Assembly (NCBI RefSeq): GCF_033547155.1 | Contig: NZ_CP137892.1 | Coordinates: forward strand, 4,030,001 to 4,094,000 | Source of the DNA: Pseudomonas benzenivorans | GTDB lineage: Bacteria > Pseudomonadota > Gammaproteobacteria > Pseudomonadales > Pseudomonadaceae | DNA length: 64,000 bases | Direction: 5' to 3' | Part shown: in pieces, positions 9,268-19,184 of the stretch | Layout: every line of letters starts with the position of its first letter | Position numbering within the stretch: the first letter of the stretch is position 1 | The notes under the pieces: generated by a model | The model's input: only the letters and a program-made list of their open reading frames with translations | Told to the model about the DNA's origin: nothing | Database searches by the model: none | Position numbers and translations under genes: made by a program

Positions 9268-11199
9268 ATGAGCACAGCGGATGACTTCGCCCAGGCGGGC
9301 AAGGCCGCGGTGATGCAGAACATCCACGGCACCATGGAGTTCCTGCAGAAATTCCCGCCCTTCAACCAGATGGACACGGCCCACCTGGCCTACCTGGTGG
9401 AGCGCTGCCAGCTGCGCTTCTATGGCGAGGGCGAAACCATCATCAAGCCGGCCGACGGCCCGGTGGAACACTTCTATATCGTCAAGCAGGGCCGGGTGCA
9501 CGGCGAGCGGCCGCACTCGGCACGCCGCGGCACCGAGACCACCTTCGAGATCACCAGCGGCGAGTGCTTCCCCCTGGCCGCATTGATCGGCGAGCGCGCC
9601 ACCCGCACCGAGCACCTGGCCGCCGAAGACTGCTTCTGCCTGCTGCTGCCCAAGGCCGCCTTCGTCAAGCTGTTCGCGGTATCCAACCCGCTGCGCGACT
9701 TCGCCCTGCGCGGGGTCAGCAGCCTGCTCGACCAGGTCAACCAGCAGGTGCAGCTGCGCGCGGTAGAGACCCTCGGCGCGCAGTATTCGCTGGATACCCG
9801 CCTGGGCGAGCTGGCCATGCGCCAGCCGATCGGCTGCACGCCGGATACGCCGCTGCGCGAGGCGGTCAAGCAGATGCACGAACAGCACGTCGGCAGCATC
9901 GTCGTACTCGACCCGGCCCACAGGCCCCTGGGCATCTTCACCCTGCGCGACCTGCGCCGGGTGATCGCCGCCGGCGAGTCGCTGGAACAGCCGATCGAGC
10001 GCCTGATGACCGCCGAGCCCTTCCACCTGCCGCCGGATGCCAGCGCCTTCGACGCGGCCATCGCCATGACCGAGCGGCACATCGCCCACGTCTGCCTGGT
10101 CGAACACGAGAGGCTCTGCGGCGTGGTCTCCGAGCGCGACCTGTTCTCCCTGCAGCGGGTCGACCTGGTGCACCTGGCGCGCACCATCCGCCATGCCGGG
10201 CGGGTCGAGACCCTGACCGCCCTGCGCGACGACATCCGCCTGCTGGTCGACCGCATGCTGGCCCACGGCGCCAGCTCGACCCAGATCACCCATATCATCA
10301 CCCTGCTCAACGACCATACGGTGTGCCGGGTGATCGAGCTGACCCTCGAGGACCTGGGCGATCCCGGCGTGCCCTTCACCTGGCTGTGCTTCGGCAGCGA
10401 GGGGCGCCGCGAACAGACCCTGCACACCGACCAGGACAACGGCATCCTGTTCGAGGCCGCGGACAAGACCGAGGCCGCCGAGATGCGCCGACGCCTGTTG
10501 CCCTTGGCCGCCGAGATCAACCAGCGCCTGGCACAGTGCGGCTTCACCCTGTGCAAGGGCAACATCATGGCCGGCAACCCCGAGCTGTGCCTGTCGCGCC
10601 AGGAATGGTCGCGGCGCTTCGCCGGCTTCATCGACGAAGCCACGCCGGAGAACCTGCTGGCCTCGAGCATCTACTTCGACATGCGCGTGGTCTGGGGCCC
10701 ACCGGAAGGCTGCGCGCAGGTGCGTGAGGAACTGCTGCGGCGCATCCACGGCCACAGCCTGTTCCAGCGCATGATGGCCGAAAACGCCCTGCGCCAGCGC
10801 CCGCCCATTGGCCGCTTCCGCGACTTCGTGGTGGCGCGCAAGGGCGCCGAGAAGGACACCCTCGACCTCAAGGTGCAAGGCCTGACGCCCTTCGTCGACG
10901 GCGCCCGGCTGCTCGCCCTGGCCCACGGCATCGAGAGCTGCAACACCCTGGAACGCCTGCGCGAACTGATCGCCAAGAAGGTCATCGAACGACTCGACGG
11001 CGCGGCCTTCGAGGAGGCCTATCACTTCATCCAGCAGACCCGCATGCAGCAGCACCAGCTGCAGGCCCGCGAGCACCAGCCCTACTCCAACCGCCTCGAC
11101 CCGGACAGCCTCAACCACCTGGACCGGCGCATCCTGCGCGAATCCTTCCGCCAGGCCCAGCGCCTGCAGAGCAGCCTGGCCCTGAGGTATCAGCTATGA
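9268..11199 (+). CDS. Cyclic-nucleotide-binding / CBS / DUF294 putative nucleotidyltransferase
   Basis: A 643-residue cytoplasmic signalling protein. An N-terminal cNMP-binding-like domain (about 25-140) is followed by two CBS motifs (about 175-290), a DUF294 nucleotidyltransferase-like domain with GSEGRREQ at 376-383 and TDQDN just after, and a DUF294 C-terminal helical domain. The family resembles GlnD-type nucleotidyltransferases, but the target is unknown. The ATG at 9268 is preferred over one at 9187 inside the glcB terminator. Its stop overlaps the next ATG by 4 nt (ATGA). In P. aeruginosa the homologous pair (PA3232/PA3233) sits beside the acetate-type symporter also found here, which suggests a shared role. 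Confidence 0.85.
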   Translation: MSTADDFAQAGKAAVMQNIHGTMEFLQKFPPFNQMDTAHLAYLVERCQLRFYGEGETIIKPADGPVEHFYIVKQGRVHGERPHSARRGTETTFEITSGECFPLAALIGERATRTEHLAAEDCFCLLLPKAAFVKLFAVSNPLRDFALRGVSSLLDQVNQQVQLRAVETLGAQYSLDTRLGELAMRQPIGCTPDTPLREAVKQMHEQHVGSIVVLDPAHRPLGIFTLRDLRRVIAAGESLEQPIERLMTAEPFHLPPDASAFDAAIAMTERHIAHVCLVEHERLCGVVSERDLFSLQRVDLVHLARTIRHAGRVETLTALRDDIRLLVDRMLAHGASSTQITHIITLLNDHTVCRVIELTLEDLGDPGVPFTWLCFGSEGRREQTLHTDQDNGILFEAADKTEAAEMRRRLLPLAAEINQRLAQCGFTLCKGNIMAGNPELCLSRQEWSRRFAGFIDEATPENLLASSIYFDMRVVWGPPEGCAQVREELLRRIHGHSLFQRMMAENALRQRPPIGRFRDFVVARKGAEKDTLDLKVQGLTPFVDGARLLALAHGIESCNTLERLRELIAKKVIERLDGAAFEEAYHFIQQTRMQQHQLQAREHQPYSNRLDPDSLNHLDRRILRESFRQAQRLQSSLALRYQL

Positions 11200-11906
11200 G
11201 CCAGTTCCGCTGGCTGACCGGTCGCGGTCCGGCCCTGCGCGCAGAGCATCTGGAGCGTCGTGCGCGGCTGGCGCCCCCGGCGCCGCTGGACGCACGGCCG
11301 CTGGCCGAGCAACGCCTGGTGGTGCTGGATCTGGAGACCAGCGGCCTGGACACCAAGCGCGATCAGGTGCTGTCGATCGGCGCGGTACTGATCGAGAGCG
11401 GCGCCATCGACCTGGCCCGGCAGTTCGAGTGCACCCTGAGCTGCGACCAGCCTTTGGGCGCCAGCGTGCTGATCCACGGCCTGACGCCCAGCAGCATCGC
11501 CGCCGGCAGCGAACCGGCCGAGGCGCTGCTGGCCTTCATGGAATTCGCAGGCAGCAGCCCGCTGCTGGCCTTCCACGCCGCCTTCGACCAGCGCATGCTG
11601 GCCCGCGCCCTCAAGCAGAGCCTCGGCTACCGCCTGACCCACCCCTTTTTCGACGTGGCCGAGCTGGCGCCGCTGCTCTGTCCCCAGGCGACTATCCGCC
11701 GCGGCGGCCTGGACGACTGGGCGCGCCACTTCGGCCTGCAGGTGCACCAGCGCCACCATGCCAGCGCCGACGCCCTGGTCACCGCCGAGCTGGCGCTGAT
11801 CCTGTTCAGCCAGGCGCGGCGCCAGCGACTGGACAGCCTGCAGGCACTGCAACAACGCCTGGCCGGCTGGCGCCGGCGTCGACGCGCCCATCAGCTGGCG
11901 CTCTAG
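11196..11906 (+). CDS. DnaQ-like 3'-5' exonuclease (DEDDh family)
   Basis: A 236-residue exonuclease domain protein related to the epsilon subunit of DNA polymerase III. The ExoI motif is VLDLETSGL (D45, E47), ExoII is in the LAFHAAFDQRML stretch, and ExoIII is HHASADALVTA with the general-base His and final Asp. It is translationally coupled to the CBS/DUF294 protein (ATGA overlap). There is no polymerase domain, so it may act on small RNA, DNA ends or nucleotides. The conserved pairing with a nucleotide-sensing protein suggests a signalling or repair role, which is inference. Confidence 0.86.
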   Translation: MSQFRWLTGRGPALRAEHLERRARLAPPAPLDARPLAEQRLVVLDLETSGLDTKRDQVLSIGAVLIESGAIDLARQFECTLSCDQPLGASVLIHGLTPSSIAAGSEPAEALLAFMEFAGSSPLLAFHAAFDQRMLARALKQSLGYRLTHPFFDVAELAPLLCPQATIRRGGLDDWARHFGLQVHQRHHASADALVTAELALILFSQARRQRLDSLQALQQRLAGWRRRRRAHQLAL

Positions 11907-12213
11907 CCCGGCGCCCCTGGCCGACCTAGACAGTTTTCGCACTAGGGCGCCGCCGCCGGCCAGGAAAAGGCATTAAAAACATTTTCACCCTTCTAAATCA
12001 GCCAGTTACAAATCTATACAACCCACAACCGGATACTCGCCAGCGAATTGACAGGCCCGAGGCCCCTGGCTTTAGTTAGAGGGCTAGCACGTGTTGGTTG
12101 TCCCCACGCGCCATGCTGGAGGGGCCGCTGCGCAGTTTCGTCTCACCGCCGTTCTCCATGAGTCGAATGAGAGGATTTTCGTCGGGTTCCCGGCGGAAAC
12201 GGGGAGAGCCGTG
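11907..12213. other. Intergenic region upstream of the multicopper oxidase gene
   Basis: A 307-bp gap. Its middle part (about 11968-12030) is unusually AT-rich for this genome and may hold the promoter of the oxidase gene, but I see no convincing -35/-10 pair. GGGGAGA at 12201-12207 is the ribosome site of the following gene. No gene or terminator is evident. Confidence 0.4.
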
Positions 12214-14067
12214 ATGAACGAGAAGCGCACGAACACCGACCGCGCCCCTGCCGACGACTCGGCCGAGGGGCCTTCCAGGCGCCGCTTCCTCAAGCTGTCG
12301 GCGGCGGCCATGGCAACGCCGCTGCTGCTGCGCCCACGCCACGGCCAGGCCGCGCTGTGGGTGACCACGCCGCAGCCGGTGTTTCCGCCCAGCCCGCGGA
12401 CCCGGCCCTGGCTGGAAGAACTGCCCAGGGCGATAGTCCCGGTGCGGCCCGCCGACGTCCTGGTCCCGGCCGCCGAGGCCGAGCCGAAATACGACGACGA
12501 GGAGGCCGGGCGCGAATCCCACCAGCGCTTCGACGAGCTCGTCTCCGTCCTGGGTGCCCCGACCCTCTATGAGCTGAGGGCCAAGGCCGTGCCCTGGCGC
12601 TTTCACCCGGACCTGCCCACCCAGACCGCCTGGACCTACGTCAGCGCGGGCGACGAGGCGACCTTGCCGTCCACCATCCTGGCCCGCTACGGCAAGCCGG
12701 TGGTCTGCCGCTTCCATAACGAGCTGCCCAAGGATCACGTGGGCTTCGGCAGCCCGGAGATCTCCACCCACCTGCACAACCTGCACATGTCCTCCGGCTG
12801 CGACGGCTACCCGGGCGACTACTACCGCGAGGACAAGGCCGGGCCGACCCTCAAGGAAACCGGGCCCAACGGCGGCAAGGGGCGCTTCAAGGACCACTTC
12901 TACCCCAACGTCTATGCCGGCTACGACGACTGGCGGGCCAAGCACGGCGGGGGCATCGGCGACCCCAACGAGGCCCTCGGCACCCTCTGGTTCCATGACC
13001 ACACCGAGGACTTCACCGCGCCGAACGTCTACCGCGGCCTGGCGGGTTTCTACCTGCTGTTCGACCCTATCGACTCGGGCGACGAGAGCGATCCGAGCAC
13101 GACGGCCCTGCGCCTGCCCAGCGGCCGCTACGACTACCCCCTGGCCTTCGGCGACAAGCGCTTCGACCCGCAGGGCTATCTGTTCTGGGACGAGTTCCAC
13201 GTCGAGGGCGTACTGGGCGACAAGGTGACGGTCAATGGCAAGATCGAGCCGGTGCTGCGCGTGGATGCGCGCAAGTACCGCCTGCGCCTGCTCAACAGCG
13301 GGCCCAGCCGCTTCTACGAGTTCTACCTGGTCGACGCCCGGGACAGGCCGCAGCGCTTCACCTACATCGCCAACGACGGCAACCTGCTGCCGGCGCCGCT
13401 GCTCGACCAGCGCAGCGTGCGCCTGGCCGTGGCCGAGCGCGCCGACATCGTGGTGGACTTCTCCCGCTACCCGATCGGCACCGAGCTCTACCTGGTCAAC
13501 CGCCTGCGCCAGGAGAGCACGCGCAAGCCCAAGGACGTCAGGGCGCCGGGCACCCGGGTGCTGAAGTTCATCGTCGACGCCTACCCCGCGCAGCAGGACC
13601 TGAGCCAGGTGCCGGCCAGGCTGCGGCCACTGCCGGAGCTGCCCAGCGCCGAGGAGCTCGCCAAGCTCAAGGTGCGGCGCTGGGAGTTCGATCGCAAGAG
13701 CGGCCTGTGGACGGTCAATGGCCGACTGTTCGACGTGCACAACCCCAGGGCCAAGATCAAGAAGGGCAGTGCGGAGATCTGGGAGCTGGTGGGCGAGTCC
13801 GGCGGCTGGTCGCACCCCATCCACCTGCACCTGGAGGAAGGGCGCATCCTCAGCAAGAGCGAGGATGACGTCGAGATCCCGATACCGCCCCATGAACGCG
13901 GGCGCAAGGACGTGTTCGAACTCGACCAGACCATGACCATAAGGGTGCTGGTGCGTTTCCGCGACTTCACCGGCAAGTACGTCATGCACTGCCACAACGT
14001 GATCCACGAGGACCACGCGATGATGGTGCGCTGGGACGTCGAGGGCGACGACGCGGACGACGCCTGA
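12214..14067 (+). CDS. Tat-exported multicopper oxidase
   Basis: A 617-residue multicopper oxidase of the CotA/laccase/bilirubin-oxidase type. The N-terminus has a twin-arginine signal (SRRRFLKLSAAAM), so it should be exported folded to the periplasm. All four copper motifs are intact: HLHNLH (186-191), HDH (261-263), HPIHLH (534-539) and HCHNVIHEDHAM with C593, H598 and likely axial M603. These form the T1 site and the T2/T3 trinuclear cluster that reduces O2 to water. The ATG at 12214 follows GGGGAGA. The SCO-type copper protein directly downstream probably serves it. The substrate (phenols, Mn, Cu(I)) cannot be told. Confidence 0.9.
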   Translation: MNEKRTNTDRAPADDSAEGPSRRRFLKLSAAAMATPLLLRPRHGQAALWVTTPQPVFPPSPRTRPWLEELPRAIVPVRPADVLVPAAEAEPKYDDEEAGRESHQRFDELVSVLGAPTLYELRAKAVPWRFHPDLPTQTAWTYVSAGDEATLPSTILARYGKPVVCRFHNELPKDHVGFGSPEISTHLHNLHMSSGCDGYPGDYYREDKAGPTLKETGPNGGKGRFKDHFYPNVYAGYDDWRAKHGGGIGDPNEALGTLWFHDHTEDFTAPNVYRGLAGFYLLFDPIDSGDESDPSTTALRLPSGRYDYPLAFGDKRFDPQGYLFWDEFHVEGVLGDKVTVNGKIEPVLRVDARKYRLRLLNSGPSRFYEFYLVDARDRPQRFTYIANDGNLLPAPLLDQRSVRLAVAERADIVVDFSRYPIGTELYLVNRLRQESTRKPKDVRAPGTRVLKFIVDAYPAQQDLSQVPARLRPLPELPSAEELAKLKVRRWEFDRKSGLWTVNGRLFDVHNPRAKIKKGSAEIWELVGESGGWSHPIHLHLEEGRILSKSEDDVEIPIPPHERGRKDVFELDQTMTIRVLVRFRDFTGKYVMHCHNVIHEDHAMMVRWDVEGDDADDA

Positions 14068-14103
14068 CCGGCGCCTGGGCCCAATGCACGAGGTGCAAGG
14101 CAG

Positions 14104-14682
14104 ATGAACACACGCAGAGACTTATTGCTGGGCATGGGCGCCCTGGGTGTCGCCGCGCTCGGCCTGCACACCGCAGGCCGCACCAGGACCGGCGACCGGC
14201 GCCTGCCCAATACCCTGCTGCAGACCCACACGGGCCAGACGGTGCGTTTCTACGACGACCTGGTGCGCGACAAGGTAGTCGCCATCAACATGATGTACGT
14301 CGCCTGCACCGGTATCTGCCCCACCGCCACGGCCAACCTGCGCCAGGTGTACAGGCTGCTGGGCGAGCGGGTCGGGCGCGACGTGTTTCTCTACTCGCTG
14401 AGCCTGCAGCCGGAACTGGACAGTCCGGAGGTGCTCAGGGACTACGCCGCGCAGCAAGGCATAGGCCCCGGCTGGCTGTTGCTCACCGGCGCCCCCGAGG
14501 AGCTCGAGCAGCTACGCTACAGCCTCGGCTTCTACGACCCCGACCCGCTGCTCGACGCCGACAAGAACAACCACACCGGCATGCTGCGCATCGGCAACGA
14601 CCGCTACCGGCGCTGGACCATGGCCGCCGCCCTGGCCAGCCCGCGGCAGATATTGGGCACCATCGAGCATGTCGAGGCCTAG
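14104..14682 (+). CDS. SCO1/SenC family copper-binding protein
   Basis: A 192-residue thioredoxin-fold protein of the SCO1/SenC family. It has the copper-binding CxxxC (CTGIC, C68 and C72) and the distal ligand H157 (NNHTGM). SCO proteins deliver copper to CuA oxidases or act as thiol-disulfide reductases in the periplasm. The N-terminus MNTRRDLLLGMGALGVAALG looks like a twin-arginine signal or uncleaved anchor. It starts 36 bp after the oxidase gene and follows AGGTGCAAGGC. The pairing suggests a copper chaperone dedicated to the oxidase rather than to cytochrome oxidase. Confidence 0.88.
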   Translation: MNTRRDLLLGMGALGVAALGLHTAGRTRTGDRRLPNTLLQTHTGQTVRFYDDLVRDKVVAINMMYVACTGICPTATANLRQVYRLLGERVGRDVFLYSLSLQPELDSPEVLRDYAAQQGIGPGWLLLTGAPEELEQLRYSLGFYDPDPLLDADKNNHTGMLRIGNDRYRRWTMAAALASPRQILGTIEHVEA

Positions 14683-14689
14683 CCGGCGC

Positions 14690-14930
14690 GTTACCCACAG
14701 CGGCGGTGGATAGCGCTGTGGACAGCCTCTGGACAAGCTGTAGCGACAGGCCTGCGGGCCAGGCGCCGCAAGGGTTCCCGCAATCTGGTCATTTATTGAG
14801 CCAATTCAACGAGATAGCTCGGCAGTTAGACACAGTATCTGTGCATCGCCCTGTGGATAAGCTGTGCCCTCGGCGGCGCAGGCCAGGGCCGACCGGGCCT
14901 GCGGCCCGCCGCTCGTTTTTCGTACAGCGC
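14690..14930 (+). repeat. Dispersed TTATCCACA-arm repeat, copy 2
   Basis: A 241-bp element that fills most of the gap between the SCO gene and the symporter terminator. It starts GTTACCCACAGCGGCGGTGG and has GCTGTGGACAGCC near the left end. The core is an AT-richer stretch, then the palindromic ACACAGTATCTGTG (about 14830-14843) and CTGTGGATAAGCTGTG (14851-14866). It ends with GCTCGTTTTTCG. The same order of blocks recurs at 41.3, 41.6 and 46.0 kb. Confidence 0.75.
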
Positions 14931-14944
14931 CGCGCCGCGGCGGC

Positions 14945-14978
14945 CAGAAAAGACAACGCCCCGTTTCCGGGGCGTTGT
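14945..14978 (-). terminator. Rho-independent terminator of the symporter operon
   Basis: A perfect 10-bp stem (ACAACGCCCC at 14953-14962 with GGGGCGTTGT at 14969-14978) and, on the minus strand, CTTTTC directly after it. It lies 24 nt beyond the stop of the symporter large subunit. Confidence 0.85.
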
Positions 14979-15001
14979 AGGTTGCGGAGCAGCGCGCTGG
15001 C

Positions 15002-16768
<1,767 letters not shown>

Positions 16769-16779
16769 GTTCGGCGCCT

Positions 16780-17046
16780 TCAGTCTTCGTGGACGTCGTG
16801 TTTGCGGTCGTACTGATTCATCTTCCACACGTAGAAGAAGATCATCGCCACGAACACGTAGATGGAACCCTGCTGGGCGAACCAGAAGCCCAGGGGAAAG
16901 CCGAAGAACTGGATCTGGTTGAGCTGCTCGACGAACAGGATCCCGCAGCCGAACGACACCGTGAACCAGATGGCCAGCAGTATCAGCATCAACCGCAGGT
17001 TGTCCTTCCAGTAGGCCGTCGCGGCCTCTTGCTTGCTAGCGGACAT
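16780..17046 (-). CDS. DUF4212 symporter small subunit
   Basis: An 88-residue protein with two membrane helices (about 19-40 and 54-76), the first in LMLILLAIWFTVSFGCGILF. DUF4212 proteins are found almost only next to SSS permeases like the one downstream and are thought to be their small subunit. The start follows GAGGAGTCCCTC; the gap to the large subunit is 11 bp. A long inverted repeat upstream (17118-17209) may be the operator of this operon. Confidence 0.9.
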   Translation of the reverse strand: MSASKQEAATAYWKDNLRLMLILLAIWFTVSFGCGILFVEQLNQIQFFGFPLGFWFAQQGSIYVFVAMIFFYVWKMNQYDRKHDVHED

Positions 17047-17117
17047 GAGGGACTCCTCGAGGGTTTTTGTTGTTTTGACACTTGCAACTTAGCAGCCCCC
17101 TGGGCAAACGGCTGTGA

Positions 17118-17209
17118 GACTTTGGTCGAGTGCGGCGGCGCCCAGGCCCACGCCAGGCGGCGCCTGGGGCCTTGCGCCCCTTCCCCGGCGAGGCCGTTCG
17201 ACCAAAGTC
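17118..17209. promoter_or_regulatory. Widely spaced perfect inverted repeat upstream of the symporter operon
   Basis: GACTTTGGTCGA (17118-17129) and its exact complement TCGACCAAAGTC (17198-17209) are separated by 68 bp. The pair lies 70-160 bp upstream of the DUF4212 start and just before the divergent GST gene. Two inverted sites at this distance suit a looping or cooperatively binding activator. An acetate-responsive LuxR-type regulator (CrbR/ErdR/MxtR system) is a plausible binder, but that is inference. Confidence 0.5.
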
Positions 17210-17295
17210 GCATGCGCCGCCGCGAGGCGGTTAGGCGGCTAGTGCTGGCGCCGGGGCACTGCTACTCTGCCGACAACCCCGATCGAGGAGTGCCC

Positions 17296-17922
17296 ATGTC
17301 CAGCCCCAGCATGACCCTGCTCTACTCACCCGCCTCGCCCTTCGTGCGCAAGGCCCTGGTGCTGCTGCACGAGACCGGCCAGCTCGACCGGGTCGCCCTG
17401 CAGGAGGTGCAACTGAGCCCGACCGCCCCCAGCGCGGCGGTCAACGCGCAGAACCCGGCCGGCAAGATCCCCGCCCTGCGCCTGGCCGACGGCAACGTGC
17501 TGGTCGACAGCCGGGTGATCCTCGAATACCTCGACCAGCAGCATGTCGGCGAGCCGCTGATCCCCCCCGGCGGCAGCGCCCGCTGGCGCCGCCTGAGCCT
17601 GGCCGCGCTGGCCGATGCCATCCTCGACGCCGCGGTGCTGATGCGCTACGAGACCTTCCTGCGCCCGGCGGACAAGCGCTGGCCCGAGTGGCTGGACGGT
17701 CAGCGGGCGAAGATCGAGCAGAGCCTGCAGCACTTCGAGAACGAGGCGATCGCCGAGTTGAGCAGCCGCTTCGACATCGCCGCCATCGGCCTGGCCTGCG
17801 CCATCGGCTACCTGGACCTGCGCCAGCCCGAACTGGGCTGGCGCCAGCGCTGCCCGCAGCTGGCGGCCTGGTATGCCGAGGTCAGCCGGCGGCCGTCGTT
17901 GCAGGCGACTCAGCCGAAGTAG
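17296..17922 (+). CDS. Glutathione S-transferase family protein
   Basis: A 208-residue GST. The N-terminal thioredoxin-like domain begins TLLYSPASPFVRKALVLL, with Ser in the active-site position as in beta/zeta-like bacterial GSTs, and has the cis-Pro region GKIPAL and the VDSRVILEYLD glutathione-binding motif. The C-terminal helical domain follows from about 90. ATG is at 17296 after GAGGAG. It ends 12 bp inside the convergent ORF on the other strand. The substrate is unknown; it may conjugate electrophiles or reduce peroxides. Confidence 0.87.
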   Translation: MSSPSMTLLYSPASPFVRKALVLLHETGQLDRVALQEVQLSPTAPSAAVNAQNPAGKIPALRLADGNVLVDSRVILEYLDQQHVGEPLIPPGGSARWRRLSLAALADAILDAAVLMRYETFLRPADKRWPEWLDGQRAKIEQSLQHFENEAIAELSSRFDIAAIGLACAIGYLDLRQPELGWRQRCPQLAAWYAEVSRRPSLQATQPK

Positions 17923-18440
17923 CCGAAGACAACCAGCCCCTCGCGCGGCAATAACAGCAGGGCGCCCTCGTCCTTCTGGCTGTAGTAGCCCCCCGCCTCC
18001 TGGCTGGCCCTGCTGATTCGCGCCGTCAGTTCGTCATCGGCATCGGCGCACTGCAGCCCAAGCATAATGGGCGAAAGCCCCTCCGCAGCGCCCTTGGCCG
18101 GCGTGGTCTGCCAGGCCTGGTAGTGGTAGTAGTCCCTTTCCGGGTAGCCGCGCGCCTGGCGCGCCTCCTGCAGCGCCGCAAGGCCCTCGCGCTGCAGGCG
18201 CACACGCATGGCGGACGACAGGCGCAACACCGCCACACCACAGCCCTCGCGAATACCACTCTCGCCGCCGATCAGTACCACGCCCTCCACCTCCAGCTGC
18301 GCCGGCAACGCATCGATTGCCTGGCCACGCTCGGCCAGCTTGAACCCCAGGTAGAACAGCAGCAGCAACCACAGCCAGAGCATGAGCGCGCGGTACAGCA
18401 GCCTGCCGATCAGCCACAGCCCAGCCGTCACTTGATTCAT
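17910..18440 (-). CDS. Uncharacterised membrane-anchored protein (last gene of the creD string)
   Basis: A 176-residue protein with one strong N-terminal hydrophobic segment (LMLWLWLLLLFYLGF, about 18-33), then a soluble region of about 140 residues rich in charged residues. I recognise no domain. The ATG at 18440 overlaps the stop of the upstream ORF (ATGA), so it is translationally coupled; a longer start is therefore rejected. It overlaps the convergent GST gene by 13 nt. Likely an inner-membrane protein with a domain on one face. Confidence 0.62.
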   Translation of the reverse strand: MNQVTAGLWLIGRLLYRALMLWLWLLLLFYLGFKLAERGQAIDALPAQLEVEGVVLIGGESGIREGCGVAVLRLSSAMRVRLQREGLAALQEARQARGYPERDYYHYQAWQTTPAKGAAEGLSPIMLGLQCADADDELTARISRASQEAGGYYSQKDEGALLLLPREGLVVFGYFG

Positions 18441-18715
18441 GTCGGCCATCCGTAGCGGTAGAACAGCCAGACCAGCGCCAGCACAGCGGCGCCCAGAGAG
18501 GCGCCCTGGCACCAACGGGCTCCGCAAGGCTCAATCGGGCGCCACAGGTGAGGTGCCTGCAGAGCCAGGCCCAGTGCGGCCAGCGGCGTGAAGAAGGCAT
18601 TGAACGGCCAGGACGGCATCAGCAAGCCCAGCAGCACGGCCAGCAGATAAGCCAGGGTGCTACCGGCCATCAGTCCCGCCATGAAGTGCCACGCCGCACG
18701 CGGTTTCAGCGACAT
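18437..18715 (-). CDS. Small uncharacterised membrane protein
   Basis: A 92-residue ORF with two to three predicted membrane segments (AYLLAVLLGLLM, FFTPLAALGLAL, LGAAVLALVWLFY). No family recognised. Its stop overlaps the next ATG by 4 nt, and its start lies within the end of a 43-codon ORF. It is part of a tightly packed leftward string downstream of creD. Confidence 0.58.
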   Translation of the reverse strand: MSLKPRAAWHFMAGLMAGSTLAYLLAVLLGLLMPSWPFNAFFTPLAALGLALQAPHLWRPIEPCGARWCQGASLGAAVLALVWLFYRYGWPT

Positions 18716-18837
18716 GGCGGGCTCTCCCTCCGCGGTGCCCGCGCGGGCTTGCCGTCCGGCATGAACAAGCGGGCGATGCGCCGCGCCAGCAGATGCCCCA
18801 GGCGCGCCTCCTCGCGCAAGCCGACATGACCGCTCAT
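18706..18837 (-). CDS. Putative 43-residue protein coupled to its neighbours
   Basis: A small ORF starting MSGHVGLREEARLGHLLARR. Its ATG overlaps the stop of the preceding ORF (ATGA) and its end overlaps the next start by 10 nt. The positions fit translational coupling exactly. It is basic and not hydrophobic, and may be an expressed micropeptide or only a reading bridge between neighbouring genes. Confidence 0.4.
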   Translation of the reverse strand: MSGHVGLREEARLGHLLARRIARLFMPDGKPARAPRRESPPCR

Positions 18838-19136
18838 GCCCGGTACCACAGGCGCATGAAGCCCAGCGCCAGCAGCATGCCGACCTGGCCCAGGGCCGCG
18901 CAGAGCGCCAGAAAGGACTGTACCGAGGGGTTGCGCGGGGCGTCCGCCACCCCGCTCAAGCCGACCCAGAACGGCTCGGGCAGCACGGCCAGGCTCAGTT
19001 GCGCCAGCGGCTTGCCGGTGAACAGCAGGCCGTCGATCAGGCCGAACTGGCCGCAGAACATCAGGCCGATCAACAGCAGCGCGGCGACCACCACGCCGAG
19101 GGCGAGGCAGGCGGAAAATTGCAGGAACAGGCGCAT
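18834..19136 (-). CDS. Small uncharacterised membrane protein directly after creD
   Basis: A 100-residue ORF beginning MRLFLQFSACLALGVVVAAL, with an N-terminal hydrophobic helix, a second near ALCAALGQVGMLLALGFM and a less hydrophobic middle. The ATG at 19136 is chosen because GGGAGA stands 7-8 nt upstream; an ATG at 19181 would overlap creD. No family recognised. It follows creD by about 48 bp and is coupled to the 43-residue ORF. Confidence 0.58.
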   Translation of the reverse strand: MRLFLQFSACLALGVVVAALLLIGLMFCGQFGLIDGLLFTGKPLAQLSLAVLPEPFWVGLSGVADAPRNPSVQSFLALCAALGQVGMLLALGFMRLWYRA

Positions 19137-19184
19137 CGTCAGGGTCTCCCGAGAGGGCGCGGCCAGGGCCGCGCCGAACATGGA

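Noticed and set aside
6921..9377. An 818-codon open frame opposite glcB
   Set aside because: Shadow of malate synthase G; it crosses the glcB terminator and has no domain or start signal.
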